This document shows, in pieces, positions 44,301 to 53,805 of a stretch of DNA of 64,000 nt (positions are counted from its first letter, which is position 1; every line of letters begins with the position of its first letter). The stretch is from Yponomeuta sedellus (Eukaryota > Arthropoda > Insecta > Lepidoptera > Yponomeutidae). The stretch covers positions 19,322,182 to 19,386,181 of the forward strand of contig OW203734.1 in the NCBI GenBank assembly GCA_934045075.1, read 5' to 3'. The notes under the pieces are model-generated. The model was given only the letters and a program-made list of their open reading frames with translations. It had not been told where the DNA came from and made no database searches. The translations under genes and the position numbers were made by a program.

Positions 44301-47300
44301 GTAGTTGCGCTGGATTGACACTTTGAATTAAACGCATAACAGACCTCTTTATCAATTCGACTGAAGTTGGACAGTGTGCGTGAAATTTAAAGCATTCCAT
44401 CGACATTTAATGATGCATTCAAGCCGCCTCTACCCATGGAAGTCTCCGTACTCTCGACGCTATTTGCTTAACGTTTATTTAATACTTTAGCCCAAATGTG
44501 CCTTCAGTTTCAAACGCGCTCTGAAGTTTCAAAATGTATATTAATGCTTTTTCTTCTTACGAAATCGTGGTTTGTCATATCGACGCCTTACTGCTAAAAC
44601 CGACGATCTGCATGAAATATTGTTATGCACACAATAACAAGTTTTAGTATAGTTAACGACATCCGAACCTTAAACTCGAGTTTTCTCGAAACAACATTTC
44701 ATGCAGATAGTCGGTTTTAGCAGTAAGGCAACAAGTTTTAGTATAGTTAACGACATCCGAACCTTAAACTCGAGTTTTCTCGAAACAACATTTCATGCAG
44801 ATAGTCGGTTTTAGCAGTAAGGCGTCGATATTACAATTAGTTGTTGCACAAAAGAATGTTCAAAGAAGTGTAGGAGTGCTAATATATTGCAGCCATTACT
44901 GTGAAGACCACATTTGGATTACTTTTGTCAATAAAAACTAACGGGTGGTCATCAGACGCTTACCTCTGTAAGCGTTTTTAAAGTTTTAGTTCTAAAATGG
45001 ACTATTTTATCGTACTCTAACGATAAAATAATCCATTTTAAAACTTAAACTTTCGTAAGTACTACACGTTATTAACCGAGTTTCGGAATCACTTAAATTT
45101 TCATCAGGAACATCTTCCGAAAAAAAAAACAAGTTAATAAATATTGATAGCCGAATGCACTGAGTGCAATTGGTCTAAGAAAATACAAAAAAATCATGAA
45201 AGCTGTTAAGAAGGATAGCCTACGATGAGCGCTTATCGTTATGATAACCATGTATTTAGGTCCTTGGTCTTAAATCAAGCTGATTTTTTTTAAAAGTACC
45301 TATTTAAGAACGTATAAAAGGCGACGCATCTGGAGTAGCCCTTTGAGCCGCGCACTGCATACGGCTACTGGAAAGTTAATTAAAACAACACTGGCCATTT
45401 ATAAACGCTTATTGCAGGAAGCCAATAGTGAATCCGGCGTTCGCGAAGCGGAGCGTCGACGAAAAAGAAAGTTCAGAATTCAAAATGGACAGGCGGCAGA
45501 TGCACGCGGGAAATAGGCGGGAGTTTTTGAACGTGGAACATATGGATGGACGCAGCCTCGAGTTTCATAGGAACAGCCGAGCCGAGCTCTATGAAAAAAT
45601 AGAGCGCCTGCTCCAAGCGTAAGTTGTGTTTTTAAATAAGGTGCGGCTCCTGCTAAAAATATTTATGTACCTACACAAAACAATGCATTTTCCGTGAGCG
45701 AAACGTTTTATATCACCATCACTATTCCGTATAGTATTACGAATTCAGGAAAAATTACATTATGTACAACTATAAATGTTTATTTCTCCATCCAAAAATT
45801 AATAACAACTACCAGTGGTCCAATATGGTGCAATAAAAGTGATTTGTGGACATACTGGGTCCTAAACTAGATTAGAGATTTGTAGTTCGGAGCCTTGCCT
45901 GGGTGTCACCTTCATTGTTATATCATAAAGACTGCACTGTAATTCGCGCTGCTATCATTGTACACTATGATTGTGCACTTGTGGCCTAGTCGAACCGAGT
46001 GATTGAAAACAATCACATGAGTTAAGCAAAAACAGGCGTGTTAAGGTGAGGGATCGGTGACCGTCCCGTGACTCCCGCAGGCATAGACCTTATGGGCGGC
46101 TTGATAACTTCTGACAGTAAGGCCCGCCACTGTCTTACAATCCTCCAACAACCCGGACTTGGCCCCCGTGGTGGAGTATGGCCTAACCTTTAAGAGACCC
46201 GTGCCCCAGCTGTGGGGACATACAACGATTGATATCAATACTTTATATCGGCGCAGGTCAGTTCAAGGCAGGGTATGAAATTACAGCAAGCATGACACTT
46301 GTGTGTTTGACTTTTACAAAAGTTCAAAAACATAAAAAAGTACCGTTTGTACAATTTCTTTTGTGCAGTAAAAAGATAATAATAATAACAAGCGTATAAA
46401 TTTATTTAAATGTATATTCCTTTTCATTACCTACTTATAAAGTGTATTTATGTAACATTGAGGCCAGGGTGACATGACCACTTTGTGACCAAACCCTTAA
46501 ATAAAGATTGAGGCCATTAATTTAAAATTTGTCTAATTAGTAAGAAAACTTTCTAACGATTTTTTTCATTCATATCTTTGGTTCGCGCGGTCATAGCAGA
46601 GCGGTAGAATGCCGGCTTCTCAATCGGGAAGTCGTGGGTTCGAATCCCGGCATGTAGTAATGACTTGGTTTTCTAAGTTATGTACATTCGTGACATCATT
46701 GTGGTAATACCACTCGCTAACCGCAAAGGAAAACATCTTGAGGAAATCTGAGGTGTTTAAAAACTTACCCTTTGAAATTGCCCAACCGCGGTGGGCACAC
46801 GTGGAAATTAAGTCTCTCTTTCTTAGAGAAAGCCTGTGCCCTGCAGTGGGAACTATATAGGCTACGTAAAAAAGTAGTTGGTTAGTTCTGTGAGTATTCT
46901 TCTATTCACGCAGTATCTATGATAGAAACTTGAGCGACTTCGCTAGAAGCTTAATTTCAGGCAGCACTTCCTTTGAGAAGAGTTCATTTCAAACGCCTGT
47001 CGCAAGTTGCCAAGCTAAATTCAGTTTCATAACTTCGAAAAGGCTAAAAGGTCACGTCATCAGCTAGTTATATGTAAGACCTATACTATATTCCGCTCCA
47101 GATAAGCTTTACATGTTTGTGAAAAAACATGTTTTTAGAAATAATATGGGTGGGTATTTCTTGAATCAATGAGAGTATGTATTTAGATTCGTATATACAG
47201 AGAACAATTTATTGCACCACCAGAAAAGGGAAGAGGTATTTTTTTTTAACTAATTTACCTTACCTACTCGTACATAGCTAATTTAAGGACGTACTTTTTT

Positions 47301-50300
47301 TGGTTAAAAATTTATTATCAAAAGTCGTTTTCATTTAAATAACGTAGAAGATCTTTTCATCATCTACGTTACCATTACTATAAAAATTGTAAATTTTCAA
47401 CTTACGCATAAGAACTTACGTTTATCGTCTCTATGTGCGCTCACTTGGGCAAGCATAAATTTAAATTTTCAATTTTAGTTTTTAAATGGATTTATTGGGC
47501 TCGACAAGCATATTAAATTTCAATTCTCAATTTAAATTTTTTAATTGTTGATACTAAAAAGGTTGCACGATGTATTGCAGAATTTTCAACAGTACTTTTT
47601 ACATCTAATGGAAGAATACTTAGCTGGTAGAGAGTACATTTAAATCTGCACAATTTTTTTAGCCACGAGGGACATGATTATTGTTAATTCAAAACAATCC
47701 CTTTTATAACATTAGACGAACTACTCATTCATTTGTAAGTTGGTACAGGTGCAGTTTTACACATTTTACTTAAGTTGTATTACGGCCTCTGTGGCGCAGC
47801 GGTAGCGAATCTGCCTAATATGCAAGAGGTCCCGGGTTCGAACCCCGGCTGGGGACAAAAAAACCTCAGGTTGTGGATGTTTACATGATTGTTATGTCGT
47901 TGTTTCTAGTTTCCACGACACAGGGTATCCTAGTGTGGGGCCAGAAGCAATGTATATGTTTGTATGTAAATGTTCTGTTATGTTATTACGGGCGACATTT
48001 CAAGAACGTAATTGCACTCGACTAGGCCTGTTATCTTAACCTGCCTACTCAGTTGTAAATTTTTTGTGCCAACATCACTCGTTCGTCAATGAGAACATCG
48101 CGGCAGCTAAATGTTTTCTCACGATACAGATTTTGTCGAGTGTTTGCCTACGGTACAGTGCCCTCTAGCTTATAGTAAAGTAAACAACGCCAAAGAGGCT
48201 AACAACTCTTGAAAAGGCTGTAGCCCGAATTCTGAAGATTGTCGTGTTACTCTGCTTAGCAGTGATATTGTTATCTTCAATAGTCTAGTCGGCAGTCGAT
48301 CAATGTTTATGGCAAAGTTTGACGCCTTATGGGCGGCCCCTATTTGTTTTGCTCGACTACACAAGCCATTTTAGGTACAGGTTATCCTCATTCAACTATT
48401 TATCTAGGTCTCTCCCGCTGAGATAAGAAATTCAGCGTTTGCATTAGCCTTTGTAAAATACTTTCTAGTGGTCTGGTTTTCTACTTTAAGGAGTCTACTT
48501 TTGGGCGGCTACTGTAGAATCCTTAGCTGCTAACACGGCGTTCGGTAAAGTGCTTAAGTATTTAGAGGCTAAAAATTCCACCCATGCCGGGACTCGAACC
48601 CGCGACCTCTGGCTAACCGTGCCAGCGCTTTTCAACTGAGCTAATGGGCGACTCACCGGCATCAGTGAAATTTCGAACCTCTTTACATTACTCTCTGTAT
48701 TACGTACAAATAAAGAGGTTTTTTAAAATTGTCCTTAGCACGGGTTAGTGCATTAAAAAGAATATAATAAAGTGCTAATTTGCTAAGGGCAGTGCCGAAA
48801 ACCGCGATAATCACTTGCTAAGTACGTCCAAGTTGATAATTTTCTGTGCTGTCAACAAGCAAGTTCGGCACTTGAGATGTGTCGCGGCTAGAATACTGTG
48901 AATTTGATATCAAAGACATTGTCTGTCTATACAGTAAATAGATAGATAGATAGATAGAGAACACTTTATTGCATATCCAGAAAAAAGAATACAACCATGA
49001 TTTCTTATATATAAGTAATGTTATACAATTAGCGGTCCTATCGCTAAGAGCGATCTCTTCCAACCTTTGGATATAACCATAAAAAACTATTTTTTTTATG
49101 AGGTTGTCTTTTATGAACCAGATCTACCCTCATACAAAAGCTCTAAATTGACCCCAATTGAATTGAAATGAATTTATTTGTAACCAAAATTAAATTAGCC
49201 ACGGACAGGAAATACCTAAAAGGTATAGTACAAAACAATCGGCAGCTACTAGATCCTTAAGAATTAGATATGTAAGCTTTATTAAGTTTCCTGATTCGTA
49301 ATATCTATGATATTAAACAGACTCGGCGCGAATGGAAGACCCTGCATGCTGAAGGCACTATGTCAAGTTGGACAATCTCGAGCACAGGAACAGAGCTCGT
49401 TTCTTCAGGAGATCCTGCGGGCTATGTTCACGTAAGTTCACCTTAATCAAGACCGAAGAAGGTCTTAAGAAGGTTCATGTTCAGGTGCGGTCTACTGATG
49501 GCAACAATCTAAACTATTGATCACCTTTCGTCGTGCCGTGCGTACTGACCCTTGCACTCAGTTTTCTGACAAAAAATTGTTGGAAAAGTATTTTATTTAT
49601 CTATTACCAATATCACACCACAGGTGAAAGCTATGTGTCTTTTTTTGTTTCGTTTATCTGTATATTTGGTTAATTTCTGTTGTGCTCATGTTGTGTTAAT
49701 TTTCTGGTTTATTGTTTCTGTGATGTGTCTTGTTGCTATAATAAATGTCTTTCTTTTCTTAATATAAATAAATTAAAATATTGTTATTGTTTAAGACAAA
49801 TTAAACATATAGTTTAAATAACTAACTTTATTTTTCTATAACGTTACGTTAGTTATTACATGTCATATGGCAATAATTTTGTGGTTTTCTACATGTTTTT
49901 TGTTATGGCAATAGTGCCTACTTTTTCTTTCTTCTTGTCCAAGAGTCCGTTAAGGCACGTTGCATTTTTATCGAATATACGCTATAAATATCAGCACAAT
50001 TATTGTATTTTTATAGTCCACATGTAGCGTCAAAGACAATATTTTGCATACATGGAAAAGTTTATTTGCGTTAAGTTAATTGTTCCGTGAATGACACAAT
50101 AGGTTTTTAGGATATTAAAACTTGCACCACATTTTGCCATGATTTAATAAACCAATTAATTTAAGTTTGATATTAATAATTTAAAATAATCCATTCAAAG
50201 TGGCTCCTCAAGGAGCGCTTCCTTTACAAAAGTAGTTAGGTTCTCTAATGAACGGAATCAAACTTTGCTAATGCGTTAAGAGGTCACAAATCAAGGATTG

Positions 50301-51079
50301 ATCGTGCTTATAAATGGAAATTAACTTATCAAAAAACAATAAAAGTTAACTATACTGTAGACTTTTAGTCCGGATCTACTTACGGGTGTTGTTATATCGG
50401 ATATAACAACACCCAAAAGTAGATCCGGACTAAAAGTCTACAATGTGTTGTGCTTACGAAAGTTTTAGTTCAAAAAAGTTGACTATACTTTCTAACAAAA
50501 GTCTTATGAAGCTTTAATTCGGGTTTTGTTCTCAAAACCGAATCAAACCAAACCTCGATTTCTAACCTCTGCCGGTATTGGCAAAGTTTTATTGTACCTT
50601 GGTACGTTTTTATAAATAAAAACCAACTAAGATTTTATAGTCCAGTCGTCAAGCCACGTTCAAGGCCTTATGGGCGGCTTGATAACTTCTGACAGTAAAG
50701 GGCCGCCAGTGTCTTACAATCCTTTACCAACCCGGACTTGGCCCCCGTGGTGGAGTATGGCCTAACCTTTCTGCAATGCAGATGTAGACCCGTGCTCTAG
50801 CAGTGGGGACATACGAGTGTTTATATTAAAGATTTTATAGAAATTGCTCTTCGAGAGAGACACTTAAGAAAATGGTAAAAGTTGACATTATTGAATTAAG
50901 CGTATTAACTGAATGTGTTTGTCCGTCTTCTCAATAGGTTACCAAAGGGGCAAGATTTCGACGTGGATCACCATAAGGAGTATGACAGAGCTCATGGCGC
51001 CACAGGATCCTGTGACGAGCTGTACCCTCAATGTGTCCCTACTACCGCTGAACCGTCTGCTTCGAGCCTTAGCTACTAA
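39264..51079 (+). CDS. DM4/12-family secreted protein, gene C (283 aa, complete)
   Basis: Five exons: 39264-39453, 42449-42656, 45418-45618, 49321-49431 and 50938-51079 (TAA). Intron phases are 1, 2, 2, 2, every donor is GTAAG, and acceptors are TTTCAG, TTGCAG, AACAG and ATAG. Residues 1-25 form a signal peptide ([14 protein letters not shown]). SRRKRF at 47-52 is a furin-type site, followed by FPEGSSFQ. Exon 2 has [17 protein letters not shown]. Exon 3 has NPAFAKRSV, a possible second dibasic site, in a charged region. Exon 4 has [11 protein letters not shown] (C208, C214), and exon 5 ends CDELYPQC (C262, C269) plus a Ser-rich tail. DM4/12 function is unknown; a secreted, disulphide-bonded protein is inferred. 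The paralogue D lies 2.7 kb downstream with the same structure. Introns carry a 760-bp tetranucleotide block and many SINEs and MITEs. Confidence 0.9.
39688..40080 (+). repeat. tRNA-derived SINE (type D) plus attached 3' module
   Basis: Head GTGGTAGCTCAGTGGGTAGA and CCCAGGTTCGATCCCGAG; body CAATACCACACGCTAACGG. The module GGCTGTCAGGATGGTATAGG, then CACTGGACGCTG and ATCTCATTAAGTAGATG, follows. Similar module copies are at 7355-7470 (-) and 41170-41310 (-). It lies in gene C intron 1. Confidence 0.6.
40113..40223. repeat. imperfect foldback in gene C intron 1
   Basis: GTGCGGAAAGGCTGTCATTG, then GTTCCGAC, is mirrored by GTCGGAAC and CAATGACGGTTCCGCAC, around a GC-rich centre (GAGCCGTGGCGCAGCCGAAG). 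Arms are ~33 bp. Confidence 0.65.
40500..40715. repeat. truncated type A SINE (-) fused to half an M1 MITE
   Basis: Bases 40500-40628 hold the SINE head in - orientation. At 40630 it switches to the second half of M1 (AAGCTCTGCGAATCGGAGCG through TCCGGACTAAAAGTCTACAA). This is a recombinant or nested insertion. Confidence 0.65.
41066..41179. repeat. 43-bp perfect inverted repeat with 28-bp loop
   Basis: 41066-41108 and 41137-41179 are exact reverse complements (ATAATAAACATAGACATACA...). The loop ATCATCTCATTACGTAGATG is itself a SINE module end like that at 40054-40075. This looks like a snapback duplication at a SINE end. Confidence 0.8.
41319..42078. repeat. 760-bp composite tetranucleotide block in gene C intron 1
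   Basis: (GATA)n to 41350, (GGAT)n 41353-41964 with a single G-to-T change at 41713, (GGAC)n 41965-42056 (~23 units), then (GGAT)5 to 42078. It ends 370 bp before exon 2. On the far side (42110-42180) is the inverted LINE tail (CAATTGGCGGTCTTATCGCT), so the block probably grew from a LINE tail. The apparent 242-295-codon frames on both strands are repeat artefacts. Confidence 0.95.
42745..42915 (-). repeat. tRNA-derived SINE (type B), inverted
   Basis: GCTTCTGGCCCCACACTAGA, then GTTTCGGATCCGGGATCTCT and ATGGTAGGCAGACACGCTAC, GCGCCACAGAGGTCGTCG. It lies 90 bp after the exon 2 donor of gene C. Confidence 0.7.
43565..43650. repeat. possible single terminus of a DNA transposon
   Basis: TATACAGGGCGTCCCAAAGT, then ATGGGCCATGAAGGGAAAGT, has the look of a Tc1/mariner-type end (CAGGG.GTCCCAAA), but I found no matching opposite end. 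Confidence 0.3.
43909..44203. repeat. foldback family F1, complete copy
   Basis: CGAAACGGGTCTAATCGCGA, then AAACGTAATTACCTTATT and GACGTTTCGGCAGCGTTACA on the left; the mirror GCTGCCGAAACGTCAGG, AATAAGGTAATTTCGTTTTT and GCGACCCGTTTA on the right. An additional copy of the TTTCGGCAGCGTTACAGTTG arm lies in the centre. Gene C intron 2. Confidence 0.7.
44578..44831. repeat. foldback element with internal 94-bp tandem duplication
   Basis: Outer arms ATATCGACGCCTTACTGCTA (from 44578) and its mirror ending 44831. Inside, 44636-44729 is repeated at 44730-44823 with essentially no differences, including the right arm TCGGTTTTAGCAGTAAGGC. The duplication is therefore recent. Confidence 0.8.
44975..45058. 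repeat. small foldback (AATGGACTATTTTATCGT arms)
   Basis: TTTTAGTTCTAAAATGGACT, ATTTTATCGT and the mirror ACGATAAAATAATCCATTTT, AAAACTTAAAC form ~40-bp arms with few mismatches around an 8-base centre. The outer TTTCGTAAG resembles M1 ends. Confidence 0.65.
45976..46244 (+). mobile_element. 5S-rRNA-like SINE, internally deleted
   Basis: The head (TTGTGGCCTAGTCGAACCGA, GTTAAGCAAAAACAGGCGTG, GATCGGTGACCGTCCCGTGA) joins directly to the GACCTTATGGGCGGCTTGAT body; ~100 bp between them, present in other copies, is missing. Gene C intron 3. Confidence 0.7.
46590..46870 (+). repeat. tRNA-derived SINE (type D), best-preserved copy
   Basis: Head GGTCATAGCAGAGCGGTAGA and GTGGGTTCGAATCCCGGCAT give clear A and B boxes. 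Body GACTTGGTTTTCTAAGTTAT, ACCACTCGCTAACCGC, and 3' part AGAGAAAGCCTGTGCCCTGC, AGTGGG. Gene C intron 3. Confidence 0.7.
47786..47985 (+). repeat. tRNA-derived SINE (type B), full copy
   Basis: GCCTCTGTGGCGCAGCGGTA and GGTCCCGGGTTCGAACCCCG form a Gly/Ala-like tRNA head. The body has TTGTTATGTCGTTGTTTCTA and ends GTATCCTAGTGTGGGGCCAG with TATGTTTGTATG. The anticodon region does not fold as a normal tRNA. Confidence 0.75.
48555..48770 (-). repeat. tRNA-derived SINE (type A) with inverted tail
   Basis: Minus-oriented head (CCATGCCGGGACTCGAACCC, GAGCTAATGGGCGACTCACC), then at 48710 the sequence switches to + orientation tail text (AAATTGTCCTTAGCACGGGT). A fold-back join of two pieces. Gene C intron 3. 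Confidence 0.65.
48935..49075 (-). repeat. LINE 3' tail, inverted, with (GATA)n
   Basis: (ATAG)n at 48938-48957, GAGAACACTTTATTGCATAT, then ATACAATTAGCGGTCCTATC and GCTAAGAGCGATCTCTTCCA. It is the complete version of the sequence flanking the 760-bp block at 42110. Confidence 0.7.
50356..50476. repeat. palindromic MITE M1, minimal copy
   Basis: TGTAGACTTTTAGTCCGGAT, ATATCGGATATAACAACACC and the mirror end through CTTACGAAAGTTTTAGTTC. The asymmetric centre of the longer copies is absent, leaving ~45-bp arms meeting almost directly. Gene C intron 4. Confidence 0.75.
50640..50827 (+). repeat. 5S-like SINE, 3' part only
   Basis: CAAGGCCTTATGGGCGGCTT through GTGCTCTAGCAGTGGGGACA, without the 5S-like head. 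It lies ~110 bp upstream of gene C exon 5. Confidence 0.65.
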
Positions 51080-51759
51080 CTTGGTCTTGATTAGCTTAAA
51101 TCAAAATGAGGCTAAAAAATCAAATCTCTTTTTTATTGTGAACGTACTCGTATCATTATGACCAACAGCAGCGAGTTATTGTTTCTTTCGTAAAAAAGGA
51201 AATAATACAAAACTTTGAAATTTGAATTTCGATTCTATATACCTTTGCCACATAGATAGAAGTTCGGTCTCATAAAATGTTATATTGACATTCTGAAATG
51301 ATTTGCGATGAGATTGACCCAAAAACGGAGTATGTACCGATCCGATCAGCTTTATTGAGTACTATGTAGATAGTTTCGTAAACTTCGTATTGCAATACAA
51401 AGTTTATATTTTTATTTTTAGTCACTAGCAAAAGACATTGATTCTAATAAGCTTGATATGAAGTCAATGTTCAATGTGTAAAATTATATATAGTAAGAAG
51501 ACCATAATAGAATACGATTATCGTATCTTATTATGAACCACGCGCACCAGATTCTATCATTTCCAAACTAACTGGTATCGAAAACTAGCGGATTCCGATA
51601 GGATTTGATGCACATATTTAGATACCAGAGCTTTGATTATGTAACTTTTCACGTATAAATCCTTGTACGGAAACAAAATATCTAATGGACTTTGTCGCAC
51701 AATTATGTGGCTTAATGTCAGTGTCACGTATCTGATATTCACTACGTGCGATACATATT

Positions 51760-51908
51760 ATTGATAACTTCTGACTGTAAGACCTGCCACTGCCTTACAA
51801 ACCTCCACTAACCCGGACATGGCCGCCGTGGTGGAGAACTGCCTAACCCACTGCGTTGCAGGAAGAGACCCGTACCCCAGAAGTGGGGACATATAAGGGT
51901 TGATATCG
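51760..51908 (+). repeat. 5S-like SINE, 3' part only
   Basis: TTGATAACTTCTGACTGTAA through CCAGAAGTGGGGACATATAA. Diverged; downstream of gene C. Confidence 0.6.
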
Positions 51909-52361
51909 AATAATATTATGACTCAAATCTCGTCAGAGAGGTAAACATTTGACTTTCGCACACAGATGTGTAGGTGAAAAGTTACATAATCAAGGCACTG
52001 CGGGGCGTAAGCTGCGTCGACACATTGGCGCCCTCCCATGTTACATACCTGCAGAGCAGGGATAACTTAGGGCTTCAAGCGGCTCAAGTACTCTGAGCTT
52101 GGCGACATATACCTGCTTAAGCCGTTTAAGGTAAAGAAAATGTATTTTTCAGTAATGAGAACAAAACAATTCCCGTTCAAATTGCCATTTCGCGGTGGGC
52201 ACGCGTAGTAATTAAGCCCGTACTTTCTCTCTCTGTCTCTCTGAGGAAAGCCAAAGTCCTGTCTCACTGTAGGACGAATAATGTAAGCTGCCGAATTGTT
52301 ATAAATTTTGACTGTAATAGTTACCAATAGTGAATTTAACTAAAATTATTAACAAAAAGCT

Positions 52362-52535
52362 GACCCAGCGAATCGCCTAACAGTCGATTCTCTATTTTTT
52401 TTTCTCTCCCTAAAAACTATCCTCGTCCTTCAAGAGATATTTAATTCTAAAAAAAGAATTAGCGAAGTCTGTTCAGCGGCTCTCGAGATTTGCGCTTACC
52501 AACAGATTCATCGATTAATTTTTATATTGTAGATA
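52362..52535 (+). repeat. interspersed repeat R1 copy
   Basis: GCTGACCCAGCGAATCGCCT, CCCTAAAAACTATCCTCGTC, ACCAACAGATTCATCGATTA, ending TTTTTATATTGTAGATA. Confidence 0.6.
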
Positions 52536-53805
52536 TTGTAAAGTATATGTACATTATAAAGAATGGAATATTATGAGGTGTCAACAAACCAACATTTCCA
52601 ATACACGGAGTACACGTTGTAATTAGATCCGCAGGTTTCAGGGGGAGTTTTAAGTACAGGACAGCAAAATTTGGAATACCATTCCACCTCTTCTAAGGCT
52701 AAAAATGCCCGGAAAAACGTTCAAGTTACATTATCGAAAGGTACTTTTGGAAAAACAGAAGGCTCTGTACTTGTAAGGCTTACCCTGGATACTGGGTAGT
52801 AACATAATGCAGGATGTATATACACACACACTCACACACATACACAGACACATAAACACACACGTTTGCCCGCTCACTCTACAAACAGGAACACGAACAC
52901 TCACTAACGGCAAATAACCAATTTGTTACTCCAATCGACACAATATATCCAATATAGTATTTATAAGTATAATTATAATTTTACAAGTTATTTTTGCAAG
53001 TATTTATTATTTATGATTTGTAATGTATAATAATATAAAACGTTTAATATGTATGTAGTTATTATTAAATATAATATTATAAGTAGTAATATGTAGTGTA
53101 TATTGTAAAATTATATTCTTGGTACAATTTGTATTGTAAGTTTGTCAGCCTTCTCCTACATTTAAGTTTAGTTTTAGTTTTAGTTTTTTACGGGTCGTTG
53201 CTGAAAATCAGCGCTGCCAAGATCACTGTGTGAACTTGGTTGCAATATGCTGAGCCTCGACCCTGTGTCTTAAAATGTCAATAAATGCATTCTATTCTTC
53301 TATTCTATTCTTCTAATCTATTCTTCTAATTTAGCTCATTCACTCTCTCTCTGAGAGAAGGCCTGTATTGGGGCGTATATTTTAGGTTAGATAATAAGAT
53401 AATGTAGTGCGGTTAAAGACTGAACAAGATAAAATTAGATACTTATCAGACATGAAAAGTGTTTTTTTTCACCTCTATTCTTTACGCGATCCTAATTTTA
53501 TTGACAACTCCAAAATTATGACATTAAATTGACTACACGATTGTAACAGTAAAATTGTCACGAGCTGCTAATTTGCTCGTAGTGCAGTGGTCATAACAAG
53601 AAGGGCATGGCAGTCGATTTCCAGTACTCTCTGGAGTAGCTTACTTGATTTTTTTTTTTATGAAATAGTTTGCTTTTTAATTTCTTTAGGTTAGTGGCCA
53701 GTGACATGTTAATTTGCAAGCGATTGACGTGATCTCGTTTCCTTTTTGCGACAAGTCAAAGAAAAAGTTTAGCTCCGTGAGACCTTATTTCGTAAGCTGG
53801 CAAAA
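52536..53805. other. intergenic between genes C and D, no gene seen
   Basis: AT-rich. A CA-rich stretch (ACACACAC) at 52820-52865 and a repeated TTCTATTCTTCTAAT string near 53290-53330, the latter probably another retrotransposon tail. No gene and no promoter element assigned. Confidence 0.45.

Noticed and set aside
47786..47860. Functional tRNA gene
   Set aside because: Clear A and B boxes, but the anticodon arm is not normal and the same sequence occurs as a dispersed SINE with a constant body, in both orientations.
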